64,000 nucleotides of DNA from Megaustenia siamemsis (taxonomy: Eukaryota; Mollusca; Gastropoda; Stylommatophora; Ariophantidae): contig JAVIAB010000139.1 of assembly GCA_032433765.1 (NCBI GenBank), forward strand, positions 42,092,130 through 42,156,129, read 5' to 3'. A model generated the notes under the pieces. The model made no database searches. It saw only the letters and a program-made list of their open reading frames with translations, and was not told where the DNA came from. Both the position numbers and the translations under genes were made by a program. Each line of letters opens with the position of its first letter. The first letter of the stretch is position 1. Of this stretch, positions 35,622-47,174 are shown one piece after another.

Positions 35622-35930
35622 GTACTGTCAGATGTAACACAGGGCAAACATTGTACCTCACCCTAAGTTCCTGTTTCTGCTAGCTTATTAATCTCAGTAA
35701 GGGAGTTGATGTTTGCTGTTCTTATCTATCTTCTGTTCTTACTTTTCCTTGAGGTCAGTCTCATTTTATTTTCATTGCTTTAAATTTGAGGACTCATTTT
35801 GTGATTCTCTAGTTATTTTTACTCAACAGTCGGCCAGCATATGCGCACCTTCTTTTCTAGATTATATATGAAATTGTTGGTTACGTGGCCATTTTTCTTA
35901 TTCCTGGAGTTAATTAAATTTCGCATCTCA
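35622..35930 (-). mobile_element. Old relative of LINE-A, fragment
   Basis: Similar in layout to 33945-34385 (caatctcagtaagggagttg for tctcattgagggagccg in LINE-A). It is the target into which LINE-B at 35943 inserted. Confidence 0.55.
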
Positions 35931-35942
35931 GTCATCATTTAG

Positions 35943-36501
35943 ACAATAACCAAGAGATATAAGATAGATATAAGGTGTAACAAAGCATACGAAGTTATAG
36001 GCCAAGTATCAACACTATTAAAAAACAAAGCAATAACTACGGAAGCAAAAAGGGCAATATACAAATCAATTTTTCTACCAACTCTGTGCTATCAGTGCCA
36101 GAATTGGACGCTGGACTCTAGAACAATAAGAAAGATAACGACCACCGAAATGAAATGTGTCAGAAGAATGACAGGAAACAGCTTAAGGGACAGAGTAAGA
36201 AACACTGACCTGAGGAAGAAACTCGAAATTGAACCAGCCATCGAATACATAAAGAAACAACAGATAAATTGGTTCAGCCACATAACAAGACAAAAAGAAC
36301 TAACAATTACGCAAAGAGCCATAAGCAAATGCTACGAAAACGCCAGATTAAGAGGAAGACCGAGAAAGAGATGGATAAAGGGAATACTAGAGTCACTAGG
36401 AGGAATAAAATCAGAAGAGGCCAACAGAAGAGCAAAGAATCGCAGATTGTTTCTCCCCTCGACGCCAACGGCAGCAGAGGAAAGATAGAAGAAGAAGAAG
36501 A
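35943..36501 (+). mobile_element. LINE-B (RTE-like), 5'-truncated
   Basis: Encodes the RT C-terminus in one open stretch: LPTLCYQCQNWTLDSRTI, TEMKCVRRMTGNSLRDRVRN, INWFSHITRQKELTITQR, RLRGRPRKRWIKGILESLGG, then a (GAA)n tail. The 13-bp TSD agtcatcatttag lies at 35930-35942 and 36502-36514. Confidence 0.9.
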
Positions 36502-36514
36502 AGTCATCATTTAG

Positions 36515-36990
36515 CTATCTCATTTTTATACATGACATATTTCAAGATAAAATTTACTATTTTAGTTCATCTGGTAAATAATTATTTTCTCTGAAATCTT
36601 TTCAAAATTTAAGTTATGCTTTCACTAAATACAAAACTATATTTAAAACACATTTTAAATGTGTTTAAAAACATAAACTACTTGAATATTCAAAACAACT
36701 GACATGAACATTGCAAATTTCAACAATAAAAATCAAAAGACAAACAGAACTAATTTTAAAATAGATGACCTTCACTGTCTATTACATGCTCATTGGAGTC
36801 CGTTTCATTATTTGCTTGGTTTAATATTTCTGATTTGTAAATAGAAAGTCACATAAATGCATGTTTTTTAATATAAAAACATAAATACAAATTTCATACT
36901 TCAAAATAATTGCTTTTTATTAATATTCATGTTCACATTTTTCTTTTTCAATTTGTAAGATTTGCTACAATATTGGGCCAAGATCAATTG
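36515..36990. other. Intron, nothing recognised
   Basis: AT-rich, no exon or TE domain. Confidence 0.4.
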
Positions 36991-36999
36991 TTATAAATA

Positions 37000-37860
37000 C
37001 TAGGGTAATTCAAGGTTGACCAAGACTTTCATTCATAAATAATTGATGAACAGCCAAAACTTAACATTATCCTTCCACAGTATTCTGGGCCCGCATTATG
37101 TATATTGTGTTTGCAAGAAGTATGGCTGTGGAATAGAGGTGTTTAATCAAAATTCTTGTGAAGGAGAATGTTAAACCAGATGAGATTTTAAGAACATTGT
37201 AATCACAGTATGGGAACAAATGGTGTCATTGGCACGTGAACAATTTTATGAAGAACAGAAGCCGGTACAAATAAACATTTGGATACTCGACTGCAGTCAT
37301 AGCAGTAAGCATCACACATGTTGAGCAAAGATTCTTCAGAACATGGAAATTGTTTTCTGCAAGAAATGATGGTATCAATGTGGATTACTCAAAAGAACAG
37401 AGTCACAGTTAATGCCCATTATTACTGTACATTGATAACTGGAGTTGCATCTAATCTAAGTCTAATCACAAGAAAAAAAATCTGGGAATCCGGAAATGTG
37501 ATTCTCTTCCATGACATTACCCACCTACACATGACCAATTTTACAAAAACAATTCTGGCTGAAAAACACTTTGAGATTTTGCAAAATCCCACCTACAATC
37601 CTGATTCAGTCTTCAGTAATTATCATTTGTTTTGACCCATCAACTGGGAGGGAAAAAATTCACCACAGATGAAGCATTGCTGAATTATGTCCTCCGGTGG
37701 TTACAAAAACAACACTGTAAAGCAACCCTGTTATTTCTATGCTAATGGAATCAAGAAGATGCTACAATGATAGCAACAGTGTACAGACAAACAAGGGAAA
37801 TACTTTGAAAAACTGACACAGCTCAGTGCTTGTTGTACTATTTAACCCTAAGTAAACACC
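37000..37860 (+). mobile_element. Decayed mariner (Mos1/SETMAR-type) transposase
   Basis: Scattered over frames: IKILVKENVKPDEILRTL (N-terminal HTH), HVEQRFFRTWKLFSARND, HFEILQNPTYNPDS...SNYHLF (the DD34D end, with the last catalytic D replaced by N), KKFTTDEALLNYVLRWL and FYANGIKKMLQ. Many stops and frameshifts. TIRs not resolved. Confidence 0.7.
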
Positions 37861-37926
37861 AGTGGAAACTGGGAAAACCATATTCTGATTGGCTCATTTT
37901 CCAGCACAAATTTGTACAGGACGACA

Positions 37927-38010
37927 ATCTATCTATCTATTGTTCTTTTGAGCCAAAGTCGGCACATAGGGCAGAACCACAATCTAAAAAACAGAAACCT
38001 TGTGTTTGAC
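37927..38010 (-). mobile_element. SINE S1, 3' fragment
   Basis: Reverse (gata)n tail, then agccaaagtcggcacatagg and ctaaaaaacagaaaccttg, the 3' third of S1. Confidence 0.8.
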
Positions 38011-38796
38011 AATCACACAACATTAATTATAGATCTGCTATTTTTGCTATTTGTTCTTATATTGTATATCAATATGTTCATAAATACAGTTTTTTGAGTT
38101 TGCTATAGTATAAGATGTCTGTATAAAAAAAAGTGGCATGCAAAATAAGTTGGAATGAGGAGACAAAAATAAAATAACAAAAGAGAAAAAAAAGAAAGAA
38201 ATTTACTTACCTGTCTCCTGATGAGGCCAGCTAAGTTTATTGGAATTATTATACACAACACCAAAATATAACATTCCTTGAATAATATATAACTATATTT
38301 ATACAATTCAGGCAAATTTCATTACAAGTGAAACACAAAGAACACTTTTATGACCATTTATGGAAGACATGGTCAATCTTTTTCTTTTAATTCTAAAAAA
38401 ACAACAACAAAAACCTGTTCTTCCATTCTAATTTTCAGCGAACCACAGAACTGCAATATGGCAGAATACAAGCAACATGATGTAAGAGAGTTCCCTGCTC
38501 AATCTCACATTAAAATATACTCCGTTTGAACAGCAGAAAATTTATTATGGACTTTTAAAACTGAAAAATGTTGTCATTTATGCTAGCTGGATGCTCGCCC
38601 AAATTTGAATACCCAAATTCATCTGGCTTGAATCCAAGTTAATTCTTTTGTAGAAATAAAATATATATATATAGGTCAATTTTCAACAACACTTCAATTT
38701 AACCTTTCCTGCATTCAAAATTAGCAATCTATTATATAGTAATAAATAAATAAACTGTAAAATGATAGTGGAAAAGTATAGAAATACAAAAGTACG
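38011..38796. other. Intron, nothing recognised
   Basis: AT-rich; short A-runs and an (AT)n tract near 38661-38672. No exon. Confidence 0.4.
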
Positions 38797-39160
38797 CTGC
38801 TCTGGGGCCAAAACTCTCAAGCACCTATGTTGAGTGCTCAGCAACTCACGGCTGATTGCAAGAATCAGGATCAGTGTACAACAGAGTTGATTCAGACTCT
38901 ACTCTACATGTCCAACTTGTGCCCCTGGACAAGAGCTAATCTGGCCAAGTGAATAAGTATCAAACAGGGAAGGCAACCTGATAGACCAAACTGGGAAGGC
39001 AACCTGATAGCAAAATATGTAAAGCCAAAGGTTGATGTGTCCGACCAAGAGATCTAGATATCACAGCTATGTCATAGACCAACTACACAATACCTCTTCA
39101 CCAGATTAACATCCTTTTAAGGGTGGATGATGAAGAAGAGTAGTTGTCAGGTGAACACAG
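38797..39160 (+). mobile_element. Repeat S4, old diverged copy
   Basis: Same block order as 21544-21936 (agctaatctggccaagtgaa; gatgtgtccgaccaagagat; aacatccttttaagggtgga, then gatgatgaaga), but CpGs are lost and a short internal duplication is present (actgggaaggcaacctgata). Confidence 0.75.
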
Positions 39161-39401
39161 AAGAAGAAAGATGATGGTGCTCTTTAGGCAAAGGGAAACC
39201 AAATCACATAATGCCATGAAGGTGTAAAGTGCTTTAACTTAACAAATCTAAGCCAGAATATTTGAAAGGGAACTATTTCTTTCTATTGTTATCATCATTC
39301 ACTTTATTAATCCAGTAAGCATTTATGCTTATAATCAAACATTTAAGGAAATGGGGTCATCAAATCCCAAGCAATTCTTATGTACACAAAACATCATATA
39401 C

Positions 39402-39471
39402 CTTTTTCTTCTTTTTCAATAGCATCAAAAGTGTCAAACATGTCCCATTTTGTGCATTCAACTTCAGCATC
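39402..39471 (-). CDS. DNAI4: DNAI4 exon 9
   Basis: 70-nt exon, acceptor tttttacag|GAT and donor AAAAAG|gtatat. It encodes DAEVECTKWDMFDTFDAIEK, with the conserved 'WDM.D.F' core. Exit phase 1. Confidence 0.88.
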
Positions 39472-40509
39472 CTGTAAAAACACAGAATATCTGTATGCAT
39501 ATATGCAACTAATCATCATATACTCATAGCTAGAATACAGATGGATCTTAGAAATATCAACAGTCCAACTACATCAAAGCAGAAAAAAATATTTGAGGCA
39601 AAACAGAGGACACATTTATTACAATTACTTTTGTAACAGACAAGAGGAGAAGTTATCATAATGACAAAAGTCAAAAGCAGCTGATTGGAGATATTATAAA
39701 TAAAATATTTGAAACCATTTTGTTTATATGCTGAAAGCAGTTTGATTATTCATATGGAGAGATGTTATCTCACTTATCTGTTCTTTAACAGGACAGAAGT
39801 TCAAGTATATGTTCATTCAATTGTTCAGTGTGTTGTATGGATATAAATGCAGAACAGTGTAGAACAGAAAAGATATATCAAAACCATCATTAATTCACAT
39901 AATGTGCCTAAGGTAAAAGTTATGTTTTAACTAAACTAAATCAATATCCATTAATTGCTTAACAAGTGCACACAAAAGGAAATTAACAGTGACAACAGGC
40001 AAACACTGGAGCTAGATAAGCCATATATTCATATGAGATCCAGAAACCATCACAAGAATTTTCATGTCGGACCTTTAGAGGAAAAACTAAGAATAGATAG
40101 AGGCAACCTGGCAGAAAATTGCAGAAACGAAGATAAACAGTATAGATCAGAGGTACACTACAAAGACCAAGTAGCATGGAAAGGTTTAGTTCTTTCCCTA
40201 CAGGGCCCACAAAGTATGTCAGTTCATGCAAACATTAATCTCAAATAAACAAATTTTTATTATTAGGGGAAACACTGAGGTAGAGACAAACATAAATCAC
40301 ACAGTAATTTTAACAGCACTCTTAAAAATCCAAAAACAATAGGGGAAAAAAAACAGAAAACAATAAGCGGCCCTAACCAGAATTTGAACATGTGATTTTT
40401 AATACAGAGCATTGCCACTAGGAATATTTTTCACTGCCCTTCTACATAATGGATTTGAAACCATCTCTGGAGATATCTAAATCTGCACAAAATCTGACAG
40501 CTCCTTATT
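39472..40509. other. Intron, one unsupported small ORF
   Basis: A 97-codon plus-strand frame (39955-40248) has no family signature and no splice context; it may be chance or decayed TE. Nothing else seen. Confidence 0.35.
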
Positions 40510-41530
40510 TAATCTAGTATGTCTGAGGTCAAAATTTAAAACAACGGAGACCCTAATCAAGGAGCTTCTATAAGTTAATGATGCAGCACTGATTGCTCAT
40601 GATGAATTCATCCTGCAATCAATGATTGACAATCTAGCTAGATCATGCAATTTATTCTCCCTGTCAATAAGTATCCAGAAGACTGTGGTGCTTCAACATG
40701 GTGAAGCCAGTCTGGCAGCTATATCATTAAATAATATACCCCTAGAATCCATGAGAAAGTTCACTTATCTTGGTTCTATGGTCACAACCACTGTCTCCCT
40801 TGTAGAAGAAATAAATTCTAGAATAACGAAAGGCAGCTTCCACATTTAGTAAACTTACAGATAGAGCATGGGCCAATACCATATTGACACTTAGAACTAA
40901 GATTCAAATTTACCAATTTTGTGTGCTTGGTACACTTCTATATAGATCAGAAACTTGGTCTACCTATGCAGGACAGGAGAAAAGGTTAAACAACTTTCAT
41001 GTGTGTTGCCTTCTAAAGATTATGAATATCAAATAGCAGGACAAAGTAACCAACTTTAATGTCATACAATGAGCCAAACTCCCATCCATAATGGCAACAC
41101 TTAGAGGTCATAAACTAAGGTGGCTGAGTCATGTAAAAAAAATGGCAAGCATTCATATTCCCAAACAAATATTGTGTGGTGAACTTGAAGATAAAAAGAG
41201 ACCAAAGGGCAGACCAATGCTGAGATATAAGGATGTTTGCAGGGCTTCCTTGAGAGAATTCTCTATCAATGAAAAAAACAGGGTAAATCTGGCTGCAAAT
41301 CATAGCACATAAAGAATAAAAATTAAAAATGCACAGCAACTTTTGAGGCAGTGCTTATATAAAATTCAGAAGACAAATGGCGCAGGAGAAAGGAGACAAG
41401 GTCTGGCACCACAAATGCATCCTGTTCGTTCTGCGGACAGACCTGTCTGCCCAATATTGGCAGATTCAGCCATGAGAGAAACTGTGCAGCAAAGCAGCAT
41501 CCAGCATAAGACACTGATATTTTACCAAAC
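40510..41530 (+). mobile_element. LINE-D (RTE-like, zinc-finger tail), decayed
   Basis: Pieces in several frames: DAALIAHDEFILQSMIDN (RT after YADD), KFTYLGSMVTTTVSL, GTLLYRSETWSTYAGQEKRL, LRWLSHVKKMASIHIPKQIL, KGRPMLRYKDVC and a C-terminal CSFCGQTC...RFSHERNC finger. Frameshifts near 40840 and 41040. Confidence 0.78.
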
Positions 41531-41789
41531 TACTGACTTATCATGATTGCTTATTACCAACTGTCTGTCAAGACATCAAAGGACATATATTGTCATTATT
41601 GACAATATATATATATTGTTATTGATCCAGATATTGGATGGATATCCCAGATTTCTGCAAACTGTTGGCACAATACATTAACACCCACCTAGTATTATTT
41701 TAAGGATGAATAATGAAAAGAATTATTGCTGGAAAAGAATTGTTGGGTAAATACAGCATCAAAAGTAATGAGTGAAATGGTTGTGACTA

Positions 41790-42120
41790 ATTTTTTTTTG
41801 TTCACCAGCTTTCACTTCTGGCAAAATCCCTAGAGACTAGGAAATGAATTGTGCATATTAATCTGTTTTCCCTGACAGCCATGTGCACAGGGGTCCCTTG
41901 CTGCACATGCAGATAACTCAGACTATGGAGGTACTCATGTTTTTTCCTTTGATGAGTAATTGACGTTTCAAGCCAGGCCTTGCTGCTAAGACCATGGATG
42001 GTTGCCGCAGAGAAAAATCACAAATTAAAAATCCCACTGATGCAGCTGGGATTTTAACTCACTACCTCCATGTCTCAAGACCAGAGTCTTGCCTTGAGAC
42101 TAACCAGTCCCCCCGTTGTG
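41790..42120 (-). mobile_element. SINE S5
   Basis: On the minus strand: decayed B-box arm (gtgagttaaaatcccagctg), ttctctgcggcaaccatgga, tcaattactcatcaaagg, cctgtgcacatggctgtcag, and ccagaagtgaaagctggtga at the end. Colinear with the plus-strand copy at 61578-61870. Confidence 0.75.
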
Positions 42121-42218
42121 ACTATATCTAACATGAGATTGTCTCATACTAATTTTTTTCCCTAAATAAATGAATATACAAAAATGTAAACATCAAAGAA
42201 AAAGACACTCAAATATAC

Positions 42219-42326
42219 CTCTGTTTCTATCTTTTGTGTATTCACAATTTTCAATTTCAGTGGATCATTGAATGTATTCATGCCACGTTCTGCATACAGA
42301 TCATTGCCAACACGGGATTTTTGGAG
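42219..42326 (-). CDS. DNAI4: DNAI4 exon 8
   Basis: 108-nt exon (36 codons), phase 0 on both sides. It reads LQKSRVGNDLYAERGMNTFN..., matching the 'NRVGND.Y.ER.M.TFN' block of vertebrate DNAI4 as I recall it. Acceptor tctatcag|CTC, donor ACAGAG|gtatat. Confidence 0.92.
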
Positions 42327-42537
42327 CTGATAGAAAAAAATAATACAAAAATTCACTTTAAAGATAAATTCAAACATAACAGCGACTAGTCAAAATATAA
42401 TCGTATTTCTATTCTACTTTATCTTTTGATAACTTTGAACACAAAAAAATTCAGATTCATGCTCAAATCATACATTATTATAAATATTTTTAAAATCTAC
42501 CATTATTGTGGACATTACATCAACAATTGATCATTAC

Positions 42538-42719
42538 CTCAGTATAGGCTCTGAGCTTGTTCTTTACATCCTCGGCCTCTGTACTCTCTATTGAAACTAC
42601 AATATCTGGCATATCAAACATCCAAATGGTGTCAGTATCTGTCAAAGTGATGTCTACTATTTTACCCAAGTCCTCCTCTGTTGGCACTTCATGGATTTCT
42701 TGGCGTTTGTGACGAACCT
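42538..42719 (-). CDS. DNAI4: DNAI4 exon 7
   Basis: 182-nt exon, acceptor tattttcag|AG and donor ACTGAG|gtaatg. It contains TLTDTDTIWMFDMPDIVVSI followed by an acidic/lysine-rich helix-like stretch. The 'T-T-W-FD-P' pattern is the best-conserved element of the DNAI4 N-terminal half and the strongest evidence for the gene's identity. Entry phase 1, exit phase 0. Confidence 0.92.
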
Positions 42720-42921
42720 CTGAAAATAGCACTAAGCATGTGAATTGCTAATTACTACACCAATTTAATTTTTCATTTGAACAAGAGCAAGACATTACTG
42801 CTACAATAGAAAGTTCATGCAGCACTGAGGTTAAAATACCCAGTTCAAATGAAGCATAAAATAATTAGGTTATTTAACTTATAATTTAAAAAGTTCATTA
42901 ATGAAATTATTTTTTTCTAAC

Positions 42922-43007
42922 CTGAAAATGTAGTAATCTCTGGAGCTCCCAGTTCATCCAAAGGAAGGGAATCAGAAGCAGTATCATAGGATTGGGTGAA
43001 TACTGAT
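42922..43007 (-). CDS. DNAI4: DNAI4 exon 6
   Basis: 86-nt exon, acceptor gatgtttag|ATC and donor TTTTCAG|gttag. It reads SVFTQSYDTASDSLPLDELG..., continuing the 'R-SVFT.SYD' block across the junction with exon 5. Exits in phase 1. Confidence 0.87.
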
Positions 43008-43529
43008 CTAAACATCACAAAAGGAATACTTAAATATTATAGCTTATGTAGTAATTGTTATTAACAGTAGCTATAGGCATAATTTGAGATTATTCTGCAA
43101 TAGTAACTTTATTGAAGAATGATATGCAATAGATCAAATGTGTTCCAAGTGGTAGTCTGGAGATCTGTCCAGCAAATCTAAATTCAGCAGACAGTTTGTT
43201 AAGCATGATAAGAATATGTAATATTCTCACTCAGAGTCCTCATCAATCACATTGTACAACAAGCTAGGTAATACAGAGGACAGTTAGTACTGTAATATTA
43301 ATAACATACATCCTATGTGTATCTCAGAATGATACTAGTCTACATAGTAAAAATAAGTGAGTTCACAGTATCTCCATAGAATCCTTTAAGTGGCAGACCA
43401 TTAAACAAATGCTACATGTTTGGCTTCTCTCAATGACTGAGTGGCCACATGCTCAGAAACAAACACAAGAGCTGCTATGTCTTTAAATCTAAGGGAAGAT
43501 GAAGGCTGGAATGGTGAGGCCAGAAATTA

Positions 43530-43880
43530 ATTATATGTGCCAAATATTGGGCACTCTGTGAAGGATAGCAGGGGAGGGTAAAAATATGAAGAAACCATGG
43601 ATTCAATTTTTGACAAATTTCCACCACCTATGGTGGGAATCATACCTGGAACTTTCTTGTCCACAGGCTGATGTCTTACCTCTAGACCACCTAGTCCTCC
43701 AATAGTGATAGTGAAATCTGATGTCTCTAGACCCTCTTGGATAACATGTAAAAGCAGGAGGTCCTATGTATACTATGCACACATTAAAGAACCAAAGGCA
43801 AATACAAATAAACAAGATTAGGCCAAAAATGGCTATTGTCCAAGCAAAATAGGCAATTAAAGCTCTATCCATGTCAAAAT
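43530..43880 (-). mobile_element. tRNA-derived SINE S6
   Basis: Minus strand reads gaggactaggtggtctagag gtaagacat (A-box-like) and ccaggtatgattcccaccat (B-box-like GGTATGATTCC). It extends to a second unit-like segment at 43700-43880. Related fragment at 33330-33470. Confidence 0.6.
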
Positions 43881-44469
43881 GGATATATCAGAAGGAAAGG
43901 TGTAAACATCACGGTTTACCATAAATAAATGACACAATGCATTCATATACACTCACTGAGAGAATGCTGAAGAGAAGGAAAAGAAAGTTTTGACCCTGCA
44001 GAAGCCTTGGGTCACACTTTTAACTCTGTAAAGATGAAACCATACCACTCATTTTATCCCCCCCCCTCCCCAATTATTAGTTAGAAGAATTGATACATTT
44101 TGGCACAGTTGATTTTGATATAATTTAAAAATGGATTTTAGATCTAGCAATTTTGCATCATTTAAAGGTGAAGATGCCCTAGGTTTTCTACATTCCACTC
44201 ATTCTTAAAATTGATATTTTATAGGTGGTTCCAATTCCGGACACACACAAAAAATACTAAATTTCTAGCTTAGTTAATTTTTCTATTCATATTTTAATAG
44301 ATTATTGTTTATAAGAGATAATGTTTAAATATTTGACACTTTCAGGTGTGAAATAATCAATTTTGAAACACAATTTATGATATAGTTTTTTATTTTAACC
44401 AATAAAAAAAAATTTGGAATCTTCTTCACTGTTCTGTTAAAACATGCATTCTCACATTCGAATGAAGGA

Positions 44470-45390
44470 GTCTATCTGCATACTAGATCTGATGGTCAAT
44501 TGTTCAATCTCTCAAGACTAAAGGCAAGGTGTAAGGTCAGACATATCTCTATCAGAGATCTGTTATCTGCTGATGACGCTGCACTTGTCACGCAAAGTCA
44601 GGATGAACTCCAGAGCAAGGTACATCGCTTTTCGCATGCCTGCAGGATGTCGAAGCAACACCTGAAATCTCTATCGACAACTATAAACTTGTTATCGTGT
44701 GGCAGTATAACTACCTGGGGTCCATCATCAGTGACAGACTATCTTTAGATACAGAAATTGACACTCGTATTGGTAAAGCTGCTACCACCTTTGCCCGTCT
44801 TTCTAGGCGTGTCTGGCAAAACAGCAAACTGACAATTAAAACAAAAGCCGCAGTGTACAATGCCTGCATAATTAGTATCCTCCTGTATGGCAGCGAATCA
44901 TGGATAACCTATGTAAAGCAGGAGAGAAGGCTAAATGCATTCCATATGCGATGTCTACGCCGTATTCTTGGTATCACCCGGAAGGATAAAGTGACAAACG
45001 TGGAGGTCATGACTCGCACAGGCCTCCTGAATATCTCACGCTGCTCACACAATGTAGGTTACGCTGGCTTGGCCATGTACACCGTATGAAAGATGGCCAC
45101 ATACCGAAAGCTATACTCTACGGACAACTGGCAGATGGTAAAAGAAATAGGGGGCGCCCAAAACTTTGATTTGTAGATGTATGTAAACGTGACATGAAGA
45201 CTCTGAACATAAACCCTGCAGCCTGGGAAGACATAGCTGCAGACCGCAACCTCTGGAAACACACTCTAAAGGTTCACCTCAAAGAAGAAGCAGACAGATT
45301 CATAGAGAAAGAGAATACACGACAAAAGAAAAGAAAAGATAACATTTCTAGGGGTGCTGAAAAACCCATAGTCAACTATGACTGACGGAG
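44470..45390 (+). mobile_element. LINE-D-type RTE-like fragment
   Basis: RT active-site region DLLSADDAALVTQSQDELQ (YADD changed to SADD), then after a frameshift YNYLGSIISDRLSLDTEIDT, ISILLYGSESWITYVKQERR, RCLRRILGITRKDKVTN; after another, LRWLGHVHRMKDGHIPKAIL and GRPK, then VCKRDMKTLNINPAAWEDIA. Same broad family as 40510-41530 but lacking the finger tail. Pseudocopy. Confidence 0.82.
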
Positions 45391-45761
45391 GCTACTAATG
45401 TACAGTTAAAGAACCATAAACAAGTTATACTTCTGAAAAGTGCATATGGGCAAGACAAAAATATGTAGATGATAAACAGATGTGATTGGCATTCACCTCT
45501 TTAAATCCCTAAACAGATAGTGGAAACCAAGCAAAATGATGACCTCTTTACTTTGCTCATAACATGTCCTATCAATCTACTCAAATGCTCACTTCTATTT
45601 ATAAAAGCTTCAATTAAAGTTCCAGAAGTATTAGAGATACTTCCCTCTCACTTATTGCATTATCATATAATTCATATTTGTTCTGTGATGTTCATATCCA
45701 ATGTCCCCCACTATTGAATGTTTAGAACTAGTACTAACTATAAATAGTAAACAGATCATAC

Positions 45762-45859
45762 CTAGTAAACGGTCCTCCACCAAAAACACTAGTTGCAGTT
45801 GTTCCAGCCTGAGTAGCTCCATAAATTGATGCTGAGGTCTGTGACATCAGATCTGTTGG
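45762..45859 (-). CDS. DNAI4: DNAI4 exon 5
   Basis: 98-nt exon, acceptor ttgattctag|CCA and donor ACTAG|gtatga. It encodes a Thr/Ser/Gly-rich segment with SIYGATQAGTTATSVFGGG. Entry is phase 0, exit phase 2; the split Arg codon joins exon 6. Confidence 0.85.
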
Positions 45860-46237
45860 CTAGAATCAAGCATTTGCATTCACATATAAATCATTATTTC
45901 ATTCCTCAATGTTTAAGAAATTTTCTTTTAAAAAAAAAAATGACTTAAAAGTTATTACAAGACACTTCTAAGGAAATTACAGATCACATATATATGACTC
46001 TACATTTTAAAAAATATATATATACAGTTTAAAACATTTTCAGAAAAGAAAAAAAAAAATTCTGTTCAATTATTTTCTGCCGTTTTCTTGCTTGCTTCCT
46101 TAACTTTAAATAATAATGACTGTTCACCCATCAAAGCAATTGATGACAACAGAATTCTCTAAATTTGATGAAAAGACACCTCTGTGATATGTGCAGAGAT
46201 GGCTGTATAGTTTAACATGCACAGAGAGTATCTACTG

Positions 46238-46470
46238 GAAACAAATAATAATAAATAAATATTATTATAGAGGGAAACTTTCGAGGTGATAATTCAGGGA
46301 ATCATAGGAGGAAGAGGTATGTACTACAGCACTCAGAAAAAGATGACAAATAAACAACAACAGAAAAAAACAAAGAACAATGTATGATCCGAAGCAGGAT
46401 CGAACCCGTACTCTATGGCACTGCGCCTTGCCACGAGAAGCCGAATGCTTAGGAACACTGCCACTCAGCA
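46238..46470 (-). mobile_element. SINE S2
   Basis: Minus strand: tgctgagtggcagtgttcc (A-box region), cgtggcaaggcgcagtgcc, gtacgggttcgatcctgct (B box), tctgttgttgtttatttgtc and the ataataatatttatttatta tail. Confidence 0.85.
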
Positions 46471-46805
46471 AACTGGAAGAGAAGTCTATCCTTAGAGAAA
46501 GATGTATTATTATTATTGACAAATCTTCAGTTGAAGTTGAACTTTTAAAGCAACATCAGATGACATCCACAATTTTCTAGGGAAGTGAAGTAATAATGCA
46601 CCATACTAGGCCACAGCATTTGGAGGTTTGAGGGAGGGAAGGGGTGGGGGGTGTATGAATACTTTTCCTCACTGTCATTACTTTTCCCCAACTCAATGAG
46701 CCAGGTATCCCTTCCTGTTTTAGCTGAATTGACTGAAGATTGTCAAGCTCTATTCAAAACTATTTTCACTATACAATATTACCACTATACTATATTCCCA
46801 TTTTA

Positions 46806-47157
46806 AAATGTGGTTTTACAGAAGAATGTTGAGAATACCATGGACAGCTAAGAAGAGTAATGAAAATGTTCTGAAAGAGGTCAAAGCAGAAAGAGGATAT
46901 ATCTTCCAATATTAGGAAGAAACAATCATCATTTTTTGGCCATGTAATGAGAAGAGAACAACTGGAATATATTGTAACAACTGGAAAAATTGAGGGACAA
47001 AGAGATAGAGGGAAGTAAAGAGAAAAAAAATTACCAGAAAGCTTAAGAGAATGGCTTGGCAGAAGGTCAGCAAAAGAAATGATAAATAACTGTCAAAATC
47101 GAAAGTTGTGGAGAGACATTATCACCTACGCCAGCAGGCCCAGTACTTGATGATGAT
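46806..47157 (+). mobile_element. LINE-F 3' end, 5'-truncated
   Basis: Matches the reverse complement of 24907-25255: atgtggttttacagaagaat, ggccatgtaatgagaagaga, gccagcaggcccagtacttg and a gatgatgat tail. Imperfect flanking repeats (tattaccactatactatat at 46786 and a similar string after the tail) may be its TSD. Confidence 0.85.
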
Positions 47158-47174
47158 ATTACCACTATATTATA

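Noticed and set aside
37318..37635. Host SETMAR-like gene
   Set aside because: Frames are broken, the last catalytic Asp is Asn and no splice sites restore the frame; a dead mariner is simpler.
39955..40248. 97-codon plus-strand ORF
   Set aside because: No homology signal I recognise, no splice context, and it lies in a TE-rich intron; likely chance.
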